DNA of 64,000 nt, from the NCBI GenBank assembly GCA_033763775.1, contig JANRJW010000014.1, positions 62,001-126,000 on the forward strand. The letters run 5' to 3'. Within the stretch, counting starts at the first letter, position 1; each line of letters starts with the position of its first letter. The notes under the pieces were generated by a model, which was given only the letters and a program-made list of their open reading frames with translations, did not search any database and was not told the origin of the DNA. The translations under genes were made by a program, and so were the position numbers. This DNA is from JAJTHB01 sp033763775. Lineage in GTDB: Bacteria; Pseudomonadota; Alphaproteobacteria; Rickettsiales; SXRF01. Positions 8,360 to 18,234 of the stretch are shown here, piece by piece.

Positions 8360-9895
8360 TTAGTATGCGAGATAAAATTGACGCTGATGCGGCATATGGC
8401 GAGAGGAAGATTTATCCTCGTCATTCTTCTGCGCATCCATCGAAGCGGGCGTCGAAGCTTTGCCTTCTTGCTTGCCTGCATCTGGCACAGAAGCCGGTGC
8501 AGCGCTAGATCCACCCGCACCATCCACTGGCACAAAAGGCGCCACCGTTGTCACCGGCGGTTCAAGGATAATCCCGGAAGCATTGCGTTTGGTTGTTTCT
8601 TCTGCGGGCGCGGGCTGTGTGCCTTCGCTACCACCGAAACCAAGGCGCTCCCACCAGGATTTGGATGACGCTGGTTCAGCGGCTGGCTGTTGTTCTTCAG
8701 CTGGCTCAGACGCAGTTTTTTCTTCCTGTTGATCGGCCTGAGCATCACTCATGCGACCGAGCACCACTATCTTGCCATGGCTGGTAGCAACATCATCCGG
8801 CGCGGGTGCCGGCGAAGATGCCAGCGCTTCAGAGAACGATGAAGACTCAGCATCCAGATCTTCTTTTTGCTTCTTAGCATGAGCATGGTCAGTCTTTAAC
8901 GTCGTCAACTGATCTTTCTGGTCGGATTTCGCTTTTTCAAATTCCTTTGGCACTTGCGGCACTGAAGAAAGCTCCGGAAATGGCTCAGCCTCCTCGGTTT
9001 GCGGCGCGGGCTGAGGGTTGCCCGCCAGCGAAGAAAACAGGCGCGATATCATGCTTGGCTCGGAGGCGCTGGCATCATCAGCAGCCGAACTAGCCAAAGC
9101 CGCCTTTTCGTGCGCGGGCTGAGTAGGTTGTACTTGCAATTCCGAAGCAGCAGCTGGCGGCGTATTAACTGCCGCAGTCACAGGAGGCAGCAGCGGCACA
9201 AAGCCGCCGACCGCATCTTCCTCTACAGCAGGCTTTACAGACTCAGCTTTGACAGTTGCGCTGGCAGTGTTCTGCGTTGCGGGCACTGGCTTAAATTCAG
9301 CTATTTGTGCTGCGTCAGACACCGTCGGCGCCGCTATGTTGGCAGGCAGAGTTTCTGATTTGGCAAGCACTACCGGCTCAGGCTGCGGCGCGGCTTTTTC
9401 CATCTCCATCACGCTTGGCACATTGCCCGAGAAAGGCTTTCTTTCCTGCTTGCGTTCCGCTGCGGGCTGGGCAGCGGGCACATCGCTGGCGCGATCTGGA
9501 ATAAAGCGATCAAAGAAGCTGGAAGAAACCGTGCCCGGTTCGTCGCCATCACCACCCGTCATTTCGATCGGCTTGGCGGGGGCAGCGGCCACTTTCCGAC
9601 CGCGTTCGTCATACTGATCAAAAGGGTTATCCGCAGCAGCAGCTGTCGCTGCGGGGGCAGCAGCAGGGGCAGGTTGTGCGGCGGCGGGCATGTTCACCGG
9701 CGGCTGGTTGCCGGGCATCGCACCACCTTGTGGATTGAGCAGAGGGGCGCGCCGCGGGCCATCCACCACCTGTTCTTTGCGACCTTCACGCCCGGAAAGG
9801 CGATCAGCGAGGTTGCTGGTGTTACAGCCTGAAAGCGCCATCACCCCGGCGACAGAAACCAGCAGGGAAAAACGAAAAGGCAAGCGGCGCATCAT
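8360..9895 (-). CDS. Large low-complexity lipoprotein
   Basis: Predicted lipoprotein of 511 residues. The N-terminus MMRRLPFRFSLLVSVAGVMA ends in the lipobox LSGC (Cys 24). The rest is rich in Ala, Pro, Glu and Ser with no recognisable fold and should be largely disordered (for example AAQPAPAAAPAATAAAADNP). Short charged stretches such as KAKSDQKDQLTTLKTDHAHA could be coiled. It lies 15 bases upstream of the aminotransferase gene on the same strand. A periplasmic spacer role is possible but is only a guess. ATG 9895 is chosen over upstream codons because the signal peptide begins there. Confidence 0.6.
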   Translation of the reverse strand: MMRRLPFRFSLLVSVAGVMALSGCNTSNLADRLSGREGRKEQVVDGPRRAPLLNPQGGAMPGNQPPVNMPAAAQPAPAAAPAATAAAADNPFDQYDERGRKVAAAPAKPIEMTGGDGDEPGTVSSSFFDRFIPDRASDVPAAQPAAERKQERKPFSGNVPSVMEMEKAAPQPEPVVLAKSETLPANIAAPTVSDAAQIAEFKPVPATQNTASATVKAESVKPAVEEDAVGGFVPLLPPVTAAVNTPPAAASELQVQPTQPAHEKAALASSAADDASASEPSMISRLFSSLAGNPQPAPQTEEAEPFPELSSVPQVPKEFEKAKSDQKDQLTTLKTDHAHAKKQKEDLDAESSSFSEALASSPAPAPDDVATSHGKIVVLGRMSDAQADQQEEKTASEPAEEQQPAAEPASSKSWWERLGFGGSEGTQPAPAEETTKRNASGIILEPPVTTVAPFVPVDGAGGSSAAPASVPDAGKQEGKASTPASMDAQKNDEDKSSSRHMPHQRQFYLAY

Positions 9896-9994
9896 GGGTC
9901 GAATCCTGAATTGGGTTACACAGTCGCAGGCGTTGCATAAAAACATCTAACGATGGCGTGTGCAAAGGTATATCGTAGGCACGTTTTGAACGCA

Positions 9995-10022
9995 ATTGGC
10001 ATTTATAGCCAATAATTTTTTT
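9995..10022. other. Small hairpin in the phaC/lipoprotein divergent region
   Basis: ATTGGC-ATTTATA-GCCAAT followed by a run of T. It looks like a weak terminator on the plus strand, but no plus-strand gene precedes it. The 210-bp gap between the divergent lipoprotein and phaC genes must hold both promoters; none could be assigned with confidence. Confidence 0.25.
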
Positions 10023-10105
10023 GGCGATGTCAGCAGAGGCCAAAAGCCCTGCTGGCCGCGCTGGAGGCAGCGTCAAAATACAACCGCATTTTGCAAGCAA
10101 ACGAT

Positions 10106-11881
10106 ATGACACAGGACTCCCACAAACCCGACCTAAGCGAATTCACCCGCAACATGGCGAAAGCGGCGGAGCAATGCCAGCGCATTTATCAGGAATTCAT
10201 GGCGCGCCAGCTGGATAATATCGAGCATAAACCGCTTGATCCGGCGGGTCTGGGCGCGGCGATGACCCAGTGGTTCACGCAGGCGGCGCAGGATCCTTCG
10301 AAGCTGTGGGAAAAGCAGCTTGAGTGGTGGCAGGAGTCGGTCAATCTCTGGCAGAACGCAGCAAGCAGGGCGCTTGGAGAAAATCTCAAGCCCTACATTG
10401 AGGTCGACCCCAAAGATCGCCGTTTTAAAGACGCCGCATGGAACGAGAGCGCGGTGTTTGATTTCATCAAGCAATCGTATCTGCTCACCGCGCGCTGGAT
10501 GCAGCAATCTGTGCGCGATGTGCCCGGCGTGGATCCGAAAATCATGCAGAAAATTGACTTCTACACGCGCCAGTTTGTGGATGCGATGTCGCCGTCAAAC
10601 TTCATCATGACCAATCCCGAAGTGCTGAAAGCCACGCTGGAAAGCCAGGGCGAGAATCTGGTGAAAGGTTTCTCGCATCTGCTCTCCGATCTTGAAAAAA
10701 GCAAAAGCAATCTTCGCATCAGCATGACGGATTATGCGGCGTTCAAGGTGGGCAAAAACCTTGCGATCACGCCGGGCAAAGTCGTCTATCAGAACGATTT
10801 GATGCAGCTCATCCAATACGAACCCACCACCAAAGACGTATTCAAAACGCCGCTGCTTGTCATCCCCGCATGGATCAACAAATACTACATCCTCGACCTG
10901 CAGCCGGACAATTCGCTGGTGAAATATCTGGTGGATCAGGGCTACACGGTGTTTGTGATTTCATGGGTGAACCCCGATGAAAAACTCGCGCAAAAAACTT
11001 TTGATGATTACATGATGGAAGGGCCGATCGCGGCGCTGGATGCCATCGAAAAAGCCACCGGCGAAAAGCAGGTGTCGATTGGTGCTTACTGCTTAGGGGG
11101 CACGCTCACCGCCATCACGCTCGCATGGCTCAAAGCCAAAAAACAATCCACGCGTGTAAAATCGGTGACCTACCTCACCACCATGATCGATTTCGCCGAA
11201 TGCGGCGAATTATCAGTATTCATTGATGATGAGCAGCTTGAGCTGATGGAATCGCGCATGAAAGAGCTGGGCTATCTCGAGGGCTCGGAAATGGCGATGA
11301 CGTTTAACATGCTGCGCGCCAATGATCTCATCTGGTCGTTTGTGGTGAATAACTACCTGCTCGGCAAAGAGCCCTTCCCGTTCGACCTGCTCTACTGGAA
11401 TGCGGACTCCACGCGCATGCCCGCCGCCATGCACAGCTTCTATTTGCGCAGCATGTACCAGAAAAACCTGCTGATTCAGCCCGGGGGCATCACCGTGGGC
11501 GGTGTGGCGATTGACCTTTCCACCATCGACACCCCCACCTACGTTCTTTCCTCGCGTGAGGATCACATCGCGCCGTGGAAATCCACCTACATCGCCACGC
11601 AGACCTACGCGGGCGAGATTCGTTTTGTGCTCGCTGCCAGCGGCCATATCGCCGGGGTGATCAACCCGCCTGCCAAGGAAAAATACTGCCACTGGGTGAA
11701 TAACATTCCGTATCCAAAATCGCCTGATGAATGGGTGGCCGGGGCGCGCGAAGTGAAAGGCTCGTGGTGGCCGGACTGGCTGGCGTGGCACGCGCCATTT
11801 ACAGGCGAAAAAGCACCTGCTCGCAAGATTACTGGCGCCATTGAAGACGCACCCGGCAGCTACGCCAAGGTCATCAGTTAG
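10106..11881 (+). CDS. phaC: Class I poly(R)-hydroxyalkanoate synthase
   Basis: Polymerises (R)-3-hydroxyacyl-CoA into storage polyester granules in the cytosol. The 591-residue length fits class I PhaC. The lipase-like box GAYCLGGT places the catalytic cysteine at residue 329; the Asp is in SSREDHIAPW and the His in ASGHIAGVINPP. The N-terminal PhaC_N domain is present (PGKVVYQNDLMQLIQY). ATG 10106 was preferred to an in-frame TTG 15 bases upstream. No phasin, phaA or phaB is adjacent. Its stop codon overlaps the stop of the convergent surA gene. Confidence 0.96.
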   Translation: MTQDSHKPDLSEFTRNMAKAAEQCQRIYQEFMARQLDNIEHKPLDPAGLGAAMTQWFTQAAQDPSKLWEKQLEWWQESVNLWQNAASRALGENLKPYIEVDPKDRRFKDAAWNESAVFDFIKQSYLLTARWMQQSVRDVPGVDPKIMQKIDFYTRQFVDAMSPSNFIMTNPEVLKATLESQGENLVKGFSHLLSDLEKSKSNLRISMTDYAAFKVGKNLAITPGKVVYQNDLMQLIQYEPTTKDVFKTPLLVIPAWINKYYILDLQPDNSLVKYLVDQGYTVFVISWVNPDEKLAQKTFDDYMMEGPIAALDAIEKATGEKQVSIGAYCLGGTLTAITLAWLKAKKQSTRVKSVTYLTTMIDFAECGELSVFIDDEQLELMESRMKELGYLEGSEMAMTFNMLRANDLIWSFVVNNYLLGKEPFPFDLLYWNADSTRMPAAMHSFYLRSMYQKNLLIQPGGITVGGVAIDLSTIDTPTYVLSSREDHIAPWKSTYIATQTYAGEIRFVLAASGHIAGVINPPAKEKYCHWVNNIPYPKSPDEWVAGAREVKGSWWPDWLAWHAPFTGEKAPARKITGAIEDAPGSYAKVIS

Positions 11882-13146
11882 CGTACTTCAATAAAGGTAT
11901 CGCGCCGCAGGTTGCGCATCAGCTTCTGCGCTTCCAGTTCAAGGCGTTCGGCCAGTATCACATTCTTTACCTGACCGAGATCCACCATTGACGAAGGATC
12001 CACCGGACGTCGCGCGCACAGCATATAAAGCTCAATCCCGCGGTCTGTCGCATAAGGCGAAGAAATCTGCCCTGGCACCAAATTCCCAAGAATGCTCGAT
12101 AGCGCCTGTGTCAGCTCGTTGGTCGCAATCTCGCGGCGCACCACCTTCATCTCCACATCCTCAAGGTTATCGATCCCGGCAACGCCATCCTCATCGCAAC
12201 GGCCGGGATGTTTTGCGATCTCTTCGGCGATGGAAAGCAGCGCGCTGGCTTCCTGATTTTCTGCGTCTGGCTTCAACGACAGGACGATCTCCTTCACCGA
12301 TAGCAGCTCGGCACGTTCGGCCGTTTTTTCCAACGAACGCGCATTATACACCTTCACAATCGTATAGCCCGCTTCTGTGCGTATCGGCGGGGTGATGGTG
12401 CCTGCGCTGGCACCCGCCAATGCACGACCAAGCGCGGGGTCAAGCTGCTCCGGACGCACCCAGAGCGAGGGCACATTCGTGCCACGGCCGGAAAGCTGGC
12501 GAGAGAGCTCTTCAAAACTTGCGCCCGCGCGCATTTCCGAAGAGAGCTTGGCGGCTGCGGCGCGCACCTCGTTTTCTCGTTTAGATCGATCCACCGGTAG
12601 AATCATGAAAGCAATTTCCAGTTCCTGATGCTCCTTAGGCAGCACCATGGTTTTCTGGCGGGCAAGAGCTTCTTCATCGCTGATGCGGATAGCCGGGCGA
12701 ATACGCTTGCCCACCAGCTTACCCCAGGCAAGCTGCGCACGAATCTGGTTTTTAAATGTTTCCATGGGCACATTATTCTGCGCAAGCATCTGGGCAATCG
12801 CACCGGCTGCCATACCCCGCTGCGACTCAATCCCAGCGATAGCGCTCGCTACTTCCTGATCGCTTACGGTAATATTTTCAGCAGCAGCCGCCTTCGTCTG
12901 CAAGCGCTCATCAATCAGCGAGCGCACCACCTGCGGCCGCACACGCGCCAGTGTTTCTGGATTGTTCGTCAGTCTTGTCGTGGCCACAATGAAACGAAGT
13001 CTGGCATCAACATCGTAAGAAGAAATCGCCTCTTCGCCAACGACTGCGGCAATCGCAAGCCCGCCTGCATTTTTAGCCGCGGGCTGATTCGCAAACGCAG
13101 GCGTTGCGAGCAAAGGCAGACAGAAAAGAATCCACAAGCGCATCAT
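11878..13146 (-). CDS. surA: Periplasmic peptidyl-prolyl isomerase / outer-membrane protein chaperone SurA
   Basis: SurA-like chaperone of 422 residues for outer-membrane proteins. The signal peptide is MMRLWILFCLPLLATPAFA. The SurA N-terminal region (AVVGEEAISSYDVDARLRFI) is followed by a parvulin domain at about 172-270 (ELEIAFMILPVD, then AGTITPPIRTEAGYTIVKVY). Only one clear parvulin domain is seen. It starts two bases after lptD, whose product SurA helps to assemble, so the lptD-surA pair forms a functional unit. The final codons overlap phaC on the opposite strand. Confidence 0.92.
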   Translation of the reverse strand: MMRLWILFCLPLLATPAFANQPAAKNAGGLAIAAVVGEEAISSYDVDARLRFIVATTRLTNNPETLARVRPQVVRSLIDERLQTKAAAAENITVSDQEVASAIAGIESQRGMAAGAIAQMLAQNNVPMETFKNQIRAQLAWGKLVGKRIRPAIRISDEEALARQKTMVLPKEHQELEIAFMILPVDRSKRENEVRAAAAKLSSEMRAGASFEELSRQLSGRGTNVPSLWVRPEQLDPALGRALAGASAGTITPPIRTEAGYTIVKVYNARSLEKTAERAELLSVKEIVLSLKPDAENQEASALLSIAEEIAKHPGRCDEDGVAGIDNLEDVEMKVVRREIATNELTQALSSILGNLVPGQISSPYATDRGIELYMLCARRPVDPSSMVDLGQVKNVILAERLELEAQKLMRNLRRDTFIEVR

Positions 13147-13147
13147 C

Positions 13148-15352
13148 TTACTCCAGGTTCTTAAGAGCGATACGAAACAGGAAGGTGGTGGTGGGTTCGA
13201 TATCGCGGTCGCGGGTGAATTCTCTGCCTATCATGGTGGTGAAATAGGTGCACTCATTTTTGAACGTGATACCGGTGCTTGCGGCGGGGGTGAAGCTGGT
13301 TTCGATATCGCGGCGGCTGGTCACAAACCACTGCCATTCATCGCTCAGCCCAACCACCGCCGTGCCGCTGATTTCTTCTTTATTGGCAAGAATCGGGTCG
13401 TTGCTCAGCATCAGGTAATTGCCAGACAATGTCACACGGTCATAGGTCATGGTTGCGTCCACCTCATTGCGCTGCGGCGAGAGATTTTCGCGATCAAGAC
13501 GGAAGCGGTAGGCCACGGTAAAGGGAGCCAGATCCACACCCACCTTGCCGACATAATCAGACAGGTGGTCATCAAGATCATTAGAAAAAGGAAAATTACG
13601 ATCCGTCTCAGCACGCCAGTGCTGGCCGAGCAGGCCATGAATCGCTGCGCCATCGGCAAATTGCAGCTGGCTGCGCAGGCCATAGCTCACACGCGGGCCT
13701 GTTTCCACACGGTCATAGCCGGTAAAGCGGTTGGCATCAAACAGGTTGGTGTCCGTAAATTCGGGCACGCGGCTATCTTCGTTGGGAATCTTTTCCGGAT
13801 TACCGCCCAGCGGGCTTGCCGCCATCGCCACCACCGGCTCCAGCAGCACACTCTGCCCACCTTCCAGCCGGTTGATAAATGGATAGCGCCAACTCGCCGA
13901 TACTTCAGGAATCATACGGCCGGTGGTGCCTTCAAATTGCCTGCCATCCACCAGCGCCACATCTTCGACGCTATACACATCACCACGCAGGCGCGTCTGA
14001 ACCTCGAGAATCTGGCCATCCGCCGTAATGTAGGGCAGCTTCCAGCCGCCGGTCATCGAAAGGCGGCGGCTCTTAGGGCCTTCATCGCGGGCAAGCACGG
14101 TGGCATTCGCGGTCAGCATGGTGCGCGTGTTATAGCGGCCGGGGTCGCTTTCATACATCATATCCAGCTGCGGCAGCACGGTGGGAATGCGCGCGGAATC
14201 GTCCTGTGCGGTGAGACCCTGAAATGCCAGCGCCTGCGCCCGAAGAAAACTACGATCCCCGGGTTGGGTCAGGTTGTAGTGCTCAACAAATGCGCGTGAG
14301 GTCAGCTGCGTGTCCTGACTGAATTTATAACGGCGCAAGTAGGTATCATCGGTGGTGCGGCGCACATCAAACCCAACATCCGTATCCTCATCATAAACAA
14401 ACTGCCCCTTAGCATTAAAATGTCCGCGAATCTCATTGCCGTTATCGACAAAACCCAGGGCATTGCGGTCTTTCGGGCGGGTAATACTACCATCGGTAAT
14501 CAGGCTGCCTTCATCAAACTGCTGACGATATTCCCCCGCCATCACCAGGCCTTCCTGCGTGGTAAAATAGGGGGTGAGAGTCAGGTCTTGATCTTGCCCA
14601 ATCACATAGTAATACGGGGTTTTCACGACCGTACCGAGATTGCCATTAGCCTGCAATTCCGGCGTCAGAAAGCCGCTTTTATTATCTGCGCCGGGCGTGG
14701 CGTGCGAAAGATAGGGTGAGTAAAAGACCGGCAGGCCAAATGCCTCCAGCTGCACATCGTTATAGGTCACTTCCTGCGCCGCTTCATCGATACGCACACG
14801 TTCGGCCTTGAGCTGCCACATTGGCTCCTTGGCCTCGCCATCGTCGCATACCACGCGGCAGGGCGAATACACCGCCCGATCAAGTTCCGTCACCTGCTCG
14901 TTAATCTTGCGGCCGCGGGTGGAAGCAAAGAGCGAGCCATCCGCCAGCCGCGCGCGAAACTGGCGAATCACCCCCGCGCTCATATCGTCGCGCAGCTCCA
15001 TCTCATCGGCGAACACCACATGGCCGCCCGCATCCATCAGGCTGACCTCGCCTCTGGCCTTCACGCGGCCATTTTTCTGATCATAAGAAAGTTCGCGCGC
15101 CAGAAGCACGGTCTCGCCCTGCACCACCTCCACATTGCCGGTGGCGACCACCTCTTCGCTTTCCTGATCATACGCCACATCATCAGCAGAAAGCACGACC
15201 GGCTCATCCTCACTCACCGATGAGCCACTGCCATCAAAATTCGGGCGCTCAAACTGCTGCTGAGCATATGCCTGAAAAGGAAGCATGCAGATGCCAGCAA
15301 GTAACAACGAAGCTCTGCCTAATTTTATAATCTGAGCGTTTCGTGCCTGCAT
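13148..15352 (-). CDS. lptD: LPS-assembly outer-membrane protein LptD
   Basis: Beta-barrel translocon that places lipopolysaccharide in the outer leaflet together with LptE (encoded at 43510-44010). It has 734 residues: signal peptide (ASLLLAGICMLPFQAYA), an OstA/LptA-like jellyroll at about 45-150 (VLSADDVAYDQESEEVVATG), then the barrel with alternating strands and an aromatic C-terminal strand (TTTFLFRIALKNLE). ATG 15352 is chosen because the signal peptide begins shortly after it; in-frame codons further upstream lie in a repeat. The next gene is surA. Confidence 0.94.
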   Translation of the reverse strand: MQARNAQIIKLGRASLLLAGICMLPFQAYAQQQFERPNFDGSGSSVSEDEPVVLSADDVAYDQESEEVVATGNVEVVQGETVLLARELSYDQKNGRVKARGEVSLMDAGGHVVFADEMELRDDMSAGVIRQFRARLADGSLFASTRGRKINEQVTELDRAVYSPCRVVCDDGEAKEPMWQLKAERVRIDEAAQEVTYNDVQLEAFGLPVFYSPYLSHATPGADNKSGFLTPELQANGNLGTVVKTPYYYVIGQDQDLTLTPYFTTQEGLVMAGEYRQQFDEGSLITDGSITRPKDRNALGFVDNGNEIRGHFNAKGQFVYDEDTDVGFDVRRTTDDTYLRRYKFSQDTQLTSRAFVEHYNLTQPGDRSFLRAQALAFQGLTAQDDSARIPTVLPQLDMMYESDPGRYNTRTMLTANATVLARDEGPKSRRLSMTGGWKLPYITADGQILEVQTRLRGDVYSVEDVALVDGRQFEGTTGRMIPEVSASWRYPFINRLEGGQSVLLEPVVAMAASPLGGNPEKIPNEDSRVPEFTDTNLFDANRFTGYDRVETGPRVSYGLRSQLQFADGAAIHGLLGQHWRAETDRNFPFSNDLDDHLSDYVGKVGVDLAPFTVAYRFRLDRENLSPQRNEVDATMTYDRVTLSGNYLMLSNDPILANKEEISGTAVVGLSDEWQWFVTSRRDIETSFTPAASTGITFKNECTYFTTMIGREFTRDRDIEPTTTFLFRIALKNLE

Positions 15353-15397
15353 ATATCTCACATAAGCTCGTTTATCAAACTCGCTGCGGTGAGGGAA

Positions 15398-15512
15398 GCG
15401 CGCAGCGATGGAGTCCGAGGGAATCTCCACTGCACGTGTCCCACAAAGCCACCTGGCGTAGGGGGAAGAAGACTCCCCGCCGCATTAGAGCTTTCAATGG
15501 AGATTGCTCCAC
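15398..15512. repeat. Palindromic element between petC and lptD
   Basis: GGAGTCCGAGGGAATCTCCA at 15412-15431 pairs imperfectly with CAATGGAGATTGCTCC at 15497-15512, the latter including the end of petC. The opening phrase GCGATGGAGTCCGAGG is shared with the palindrome at 4622-4744. It occupies the 141-bp gap between lptD and petC. Confidence 0.55.
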
Positions 15513-16261
15513 AGCCTGCGATAGGCCACAAACATAAATCCGGTAAAGACCGCAAGGAAGAACAGCACCTTGATACCCATCTGTTTGCGCTCTTCCATCT
15601 CTGGCTCGGCTGCCCATTGCAGGAAAACAGTCACATCACGCGCCATCTGGTCGATGCTGGCCTGCGTGCCATCCTGATAGGCCACCTGCCCATCGGAAAG
15701 TGGCGCCGCCATCGCGAGCGCCTTGCCCGGGAAATAAGGGTTGTAGTGCATACCGGCGCCAAGTGTCACATCGGCCGGGGCAGGCACATAGCCGGTCAGC
15801 AGCGAATAAAGATAGTTCGCGCCATTGTCGCGTGCTTTGACAATCAGGCTCAAATCCAGCGGATAGGCGCCGTTATGGGTGGCGCGTGCCTGATTCTCGT
15901 TGGCAAACGGCGAAGGAAAATAGTCTGACGGCTTACCGGGGCGCTCAAACATTTCGCCTTCTTCGTTGGGACCATCTTTGATTTGATAGGTCGCCGCCAG
16001 CGCTTTGATTTCCGCTTCGGTAAAACCAATATCCGCAAGGTTACGAAAAGCGATACGCTTGAGACCATGGCACGCTGAACAAACTTCCTTATACACCTGA
16101 AAGCCGCGCTGCGCCGCCTGCTCATCCACCGTACCAAACACGCCTTTAAACGGCCATTCGACACTGCGCGCCGGTTTATAGTCTCCGGCAGCGTAAGCAG
16201 CAGCGGCAGTAAGAGAAAGAAAAGCCAGCGTTGTGGCGGTGATTCGGATGGTTTTTTTCAT
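15494..16261 (-). CDS. petC: Ubiquinol-cytochrome c reductase, cytochrome c1 subunit
   Basis: Membrane-anchored periplasmic c-type cytochrome of the bc1 complex, 255 residues. Signal peptide MKKTIRITATTLAFLSLTAA; heme attachment CSACH at 61-65; axial Met in GAGMHYNPYFPGKALAM. A C-terminal anchor (KVLFFLAVFTGFMFVAYRR) is followed by a short cytoplasmic tail. It is the last gene of petABC, 11 bases after petB. Confidence 0.97.
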   Translation of the reverse strand: MKKTIRITATTLAFLSLTAAAAYAAGDYKPARSVEWPFKGVFGTVDEQAAQRGFQVYKEVCSACHGLKRIAFRNLADIGFTEAEIKALAATYQIKDGPNEEGEMFERPGKPSDYFPSPFANENQARATHNGAYPLDLSLIVKARDNGANYLYSLLTGYVPAPADVTLGAGMHYNPYFPGKALAMAAPLSDGQVAYQDGTQASIDQMARDVTVFLQWAAEPEMEERKQMGIKVLFFLAVFTGFMFVAYRRLWSNLH

Positions 16262-16272
16262 AGGTTCCTCAA

Positions 16273-17544
16273 TCAGTGCGCAGCCGCAGGTTTCGTCAGC
16301 ACCGCGTCACTGATGCTTCGTGGCAGTGGCAGCGTTTTCTCATTCTTCGACAAGAACCACAGCGCCACGAAATAGCCGAAATAAATCGTCATCGCCACAC
16401 GCCCCATGATGACATAGATGCCATCTGCCGGCATCGCCCCCAGCCAGCCAAGGAAAAACATATTGACGATAAACAGCCAGTAAAGCGGCTTAAAGAGTGG
16501 GCGAAAATCACCGCTTCTGACCGGCGAGCGATCAATCCACGGCAGCGCAAACAGAATGAGGATCGAGCCGAACATCGCGATCACACCGGCGAGTTTGGCG
16601 TCCATGAACACGATGCTTGTGAAGGGAATGCCAATATCGGGCGTCGCACGCAAAATCGCATAGAACGGCAGGAAGTACCACTCCGGCACGATATGTGGGG
16701 GTGTCACCAGCGGGTTCGCGGGGATATAATTATCAGGGTGCCCGAGCACGTTCGGCGCAAAAAACACGAAACTGAACATAAAAATGAAGAACACACCAAA
16801 CCCGAAGAAGTCCTTGTAGGTGTAGTAGGGGTGAAACGGCACCGTATCCTGCGGCGTTTTCACATCAATCCCCAGCGGGTTGTTCGAACCATGGACGTGC
16901 AGCGCCCAGATATGGAGAACCACCACGCCGACAATCACAAACGGCAGCAGAAAATGCAGCGAATAGAAACGATTAAGCGTGGGGTTTTCCACCGAGAAAC
17001 CACCCCATAACCAATGCACAATCGGCTCGCCGATGCCGGGAATCGCAGAAAACAGGTTGGTGATCACGGTCGCGCCCCAGAAGCTCATCTGCCCCCATGG
17101 CAGCACATAACCAAGAAACGCGGTCGCCATCATCAGCAGGAAAATCACCAGACCAAGCCACCACAAAATTTCGCGCGGCGCTTTATAAGAACCATAATAC
17201 AGGCCGCGGGAGATATGGATATACACAACAATAAAGAACATCGATGCACCGACTGCATGCATGTAGCGCAGCAACCAGCCGAAATTTACCTCGCGCATGA
17301 TGCGCTCCACGCTGTCAAACGCCAGCGAGGTATGCGGCACATAATGCATGGTGAGAAACAGGCCGGTTAAAATCTGCATCACCAGGCAGATGCCAGCGAG
17401 CGAACCAAAATTCCACCAGTAGTTGAGGTTACGCGGCGCCGGATATTTGCTGCCAAGTGAATTATCAATGAAAGAAAAAATCGGCAGGCGGTATTCAATC
17501 CAGCCTTTAACTCCGGGTGCCTGCGCGGTGGGTTTGTTTGCCAT
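16273..17544 (-). CDS. petB: Ubiquinol-cytochrome c reductase, cytochrome b subunit
   Basis: Diheme cytochrome b of 423 residues, the one-piece form with N- and C-terminal halves fused. Visible motifs include FLTMHYVPHTSLAFDSVERI, MHAVGASMFFIVVYIHISRG, GYVLPWGQMSFWGATVITN, LHIWALHVHGSNNP and PEWYFLPFYAILRATPD (the Qo-site PEW). It lies five bases after petA in the petABC operon. Confidence 0.98.
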   Translation of the reverse strand: MANKPTAQAPGVKGWIEYRLPIFSFIDNSLGSKYPAPRNLNYWWNFGSLAGICLVMQILTGLFLTMHYVPHTSLAFDSVERIMREVNFGWLLRYMHAVGASMFFIVVYIHISRGLYYGSYKAPREILWWLGLVIFLLMMATAFLGYVLPWGQMSFWGATVITNLFSAIPGIGEPIVHWLWGGFSVENPTLNRFYSLHFLLPFVIVGVVVLHIWALHVHGSNNPLGIDVKTPQDTVPFHPYYTYKDFFGFGVFFIFMFSFVFFAPNVLGHPDNYIPANPLVTPPHIVPEWYFLPFYAILRATPDIGIPFTSIVFMDAKLAGVIAMFGSILILFALPWIDRSPVRSGDFRPLFKPLYWLFIVNMFFLGWLGAMPADGIYVIMGRVAMTIYFGYFVALWFLSKNEKTLPLPRSISDAVLTKPAAAH

Positions 17545-17549
17545 GGTGA

Positions 17550-18089
17550 TTATCCGATTTTGATGCGATTATCTGCGATGAATTCATATTTTGGCACCGC
17601 AAGGTTAGTGGGTGCCGGGCCTTTGCGAATACGGCCGGAAGTATCGTAATGCGAGCCGTGGCAGGGGCAGAACCAGCCATTATATTCGCCGGCATCATTC
17701 ACCGGAATACAACCGAGATGGGTGCACACCCCCACCATCACCAGCCATTGGTCTTTGCCTTGCTTGACGCGTTCTTCGTCGGTCTGCGGGTCTTTAAGAT
17801 CCGCAAGCGCCACCGCGCGTGCCTCATCGATGTTTTCCTGAGTGCGATGACGGATAAAGACCGGCACACCGCGCCATTTCACACGCACTGTCTGGCCGGT
17901 CTGAATTGGTGAAAGATCCACCTCAATGGTCGAAAGCGCAAGCGTGTCCGCTGCCGGGTTCATGCTGTCAATGAATGGCCAGACGGCCGCGCAGCCGCCC
18001 ACTGCGGCCATGCCGCCGGCGGCCAGCGCCATGAAATCGCGCCGTGTCGGCTCGTGTGAGGATTCAGAAGAAGGTGTGTGGTGACTCAT
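17550..18089 (-). CDS. petA: Ubiquinol-cytochrome c reductase, Rieske iron-sulfur subunit
   Basis: Rieske 2Fe-2S protein of 179 residues. The cluster motifs are CTHLGC (122-127) and CPCHGSHYD (141-149). The N-terminus carries a twin-arginine signal anchor (TRRDFMALAAGGMAAVGG), the usual export route for this subunit. It is the first gene of petABC. The start is the ATG before SHHTPSSES. Confidence 0.98.
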   Translation of the reverse strand: MSHHTPSSESSHEPTRRDFMALAAGGMAAVGGCAAVWPFIDSMNPAADTLALSTIEVDLSPIQTGQTVRVKWRGVPVFIRHRTQENIDEARAVALADLKDPQTDEERVKQGKDQWLVMVGVCTHLGCIPVNDAGEYNGWFCPCHGSHYDTSGRIRKGPAPTNLAVPKYEFIADNRIKIG

Positions 18090-18234
18090 GGATTATCCCG
18101 ATAAAATAAACGACTATCGAGACATTTCTATAACAAACACGAACGAAGTTGCAAGTGCTGGTGCATAGAAAAATTGAATTATCTGGCTTTGCGGCAGGGC
18201 TGCATCAGTCGTCGCATCGACTGCGTATTGGTCA

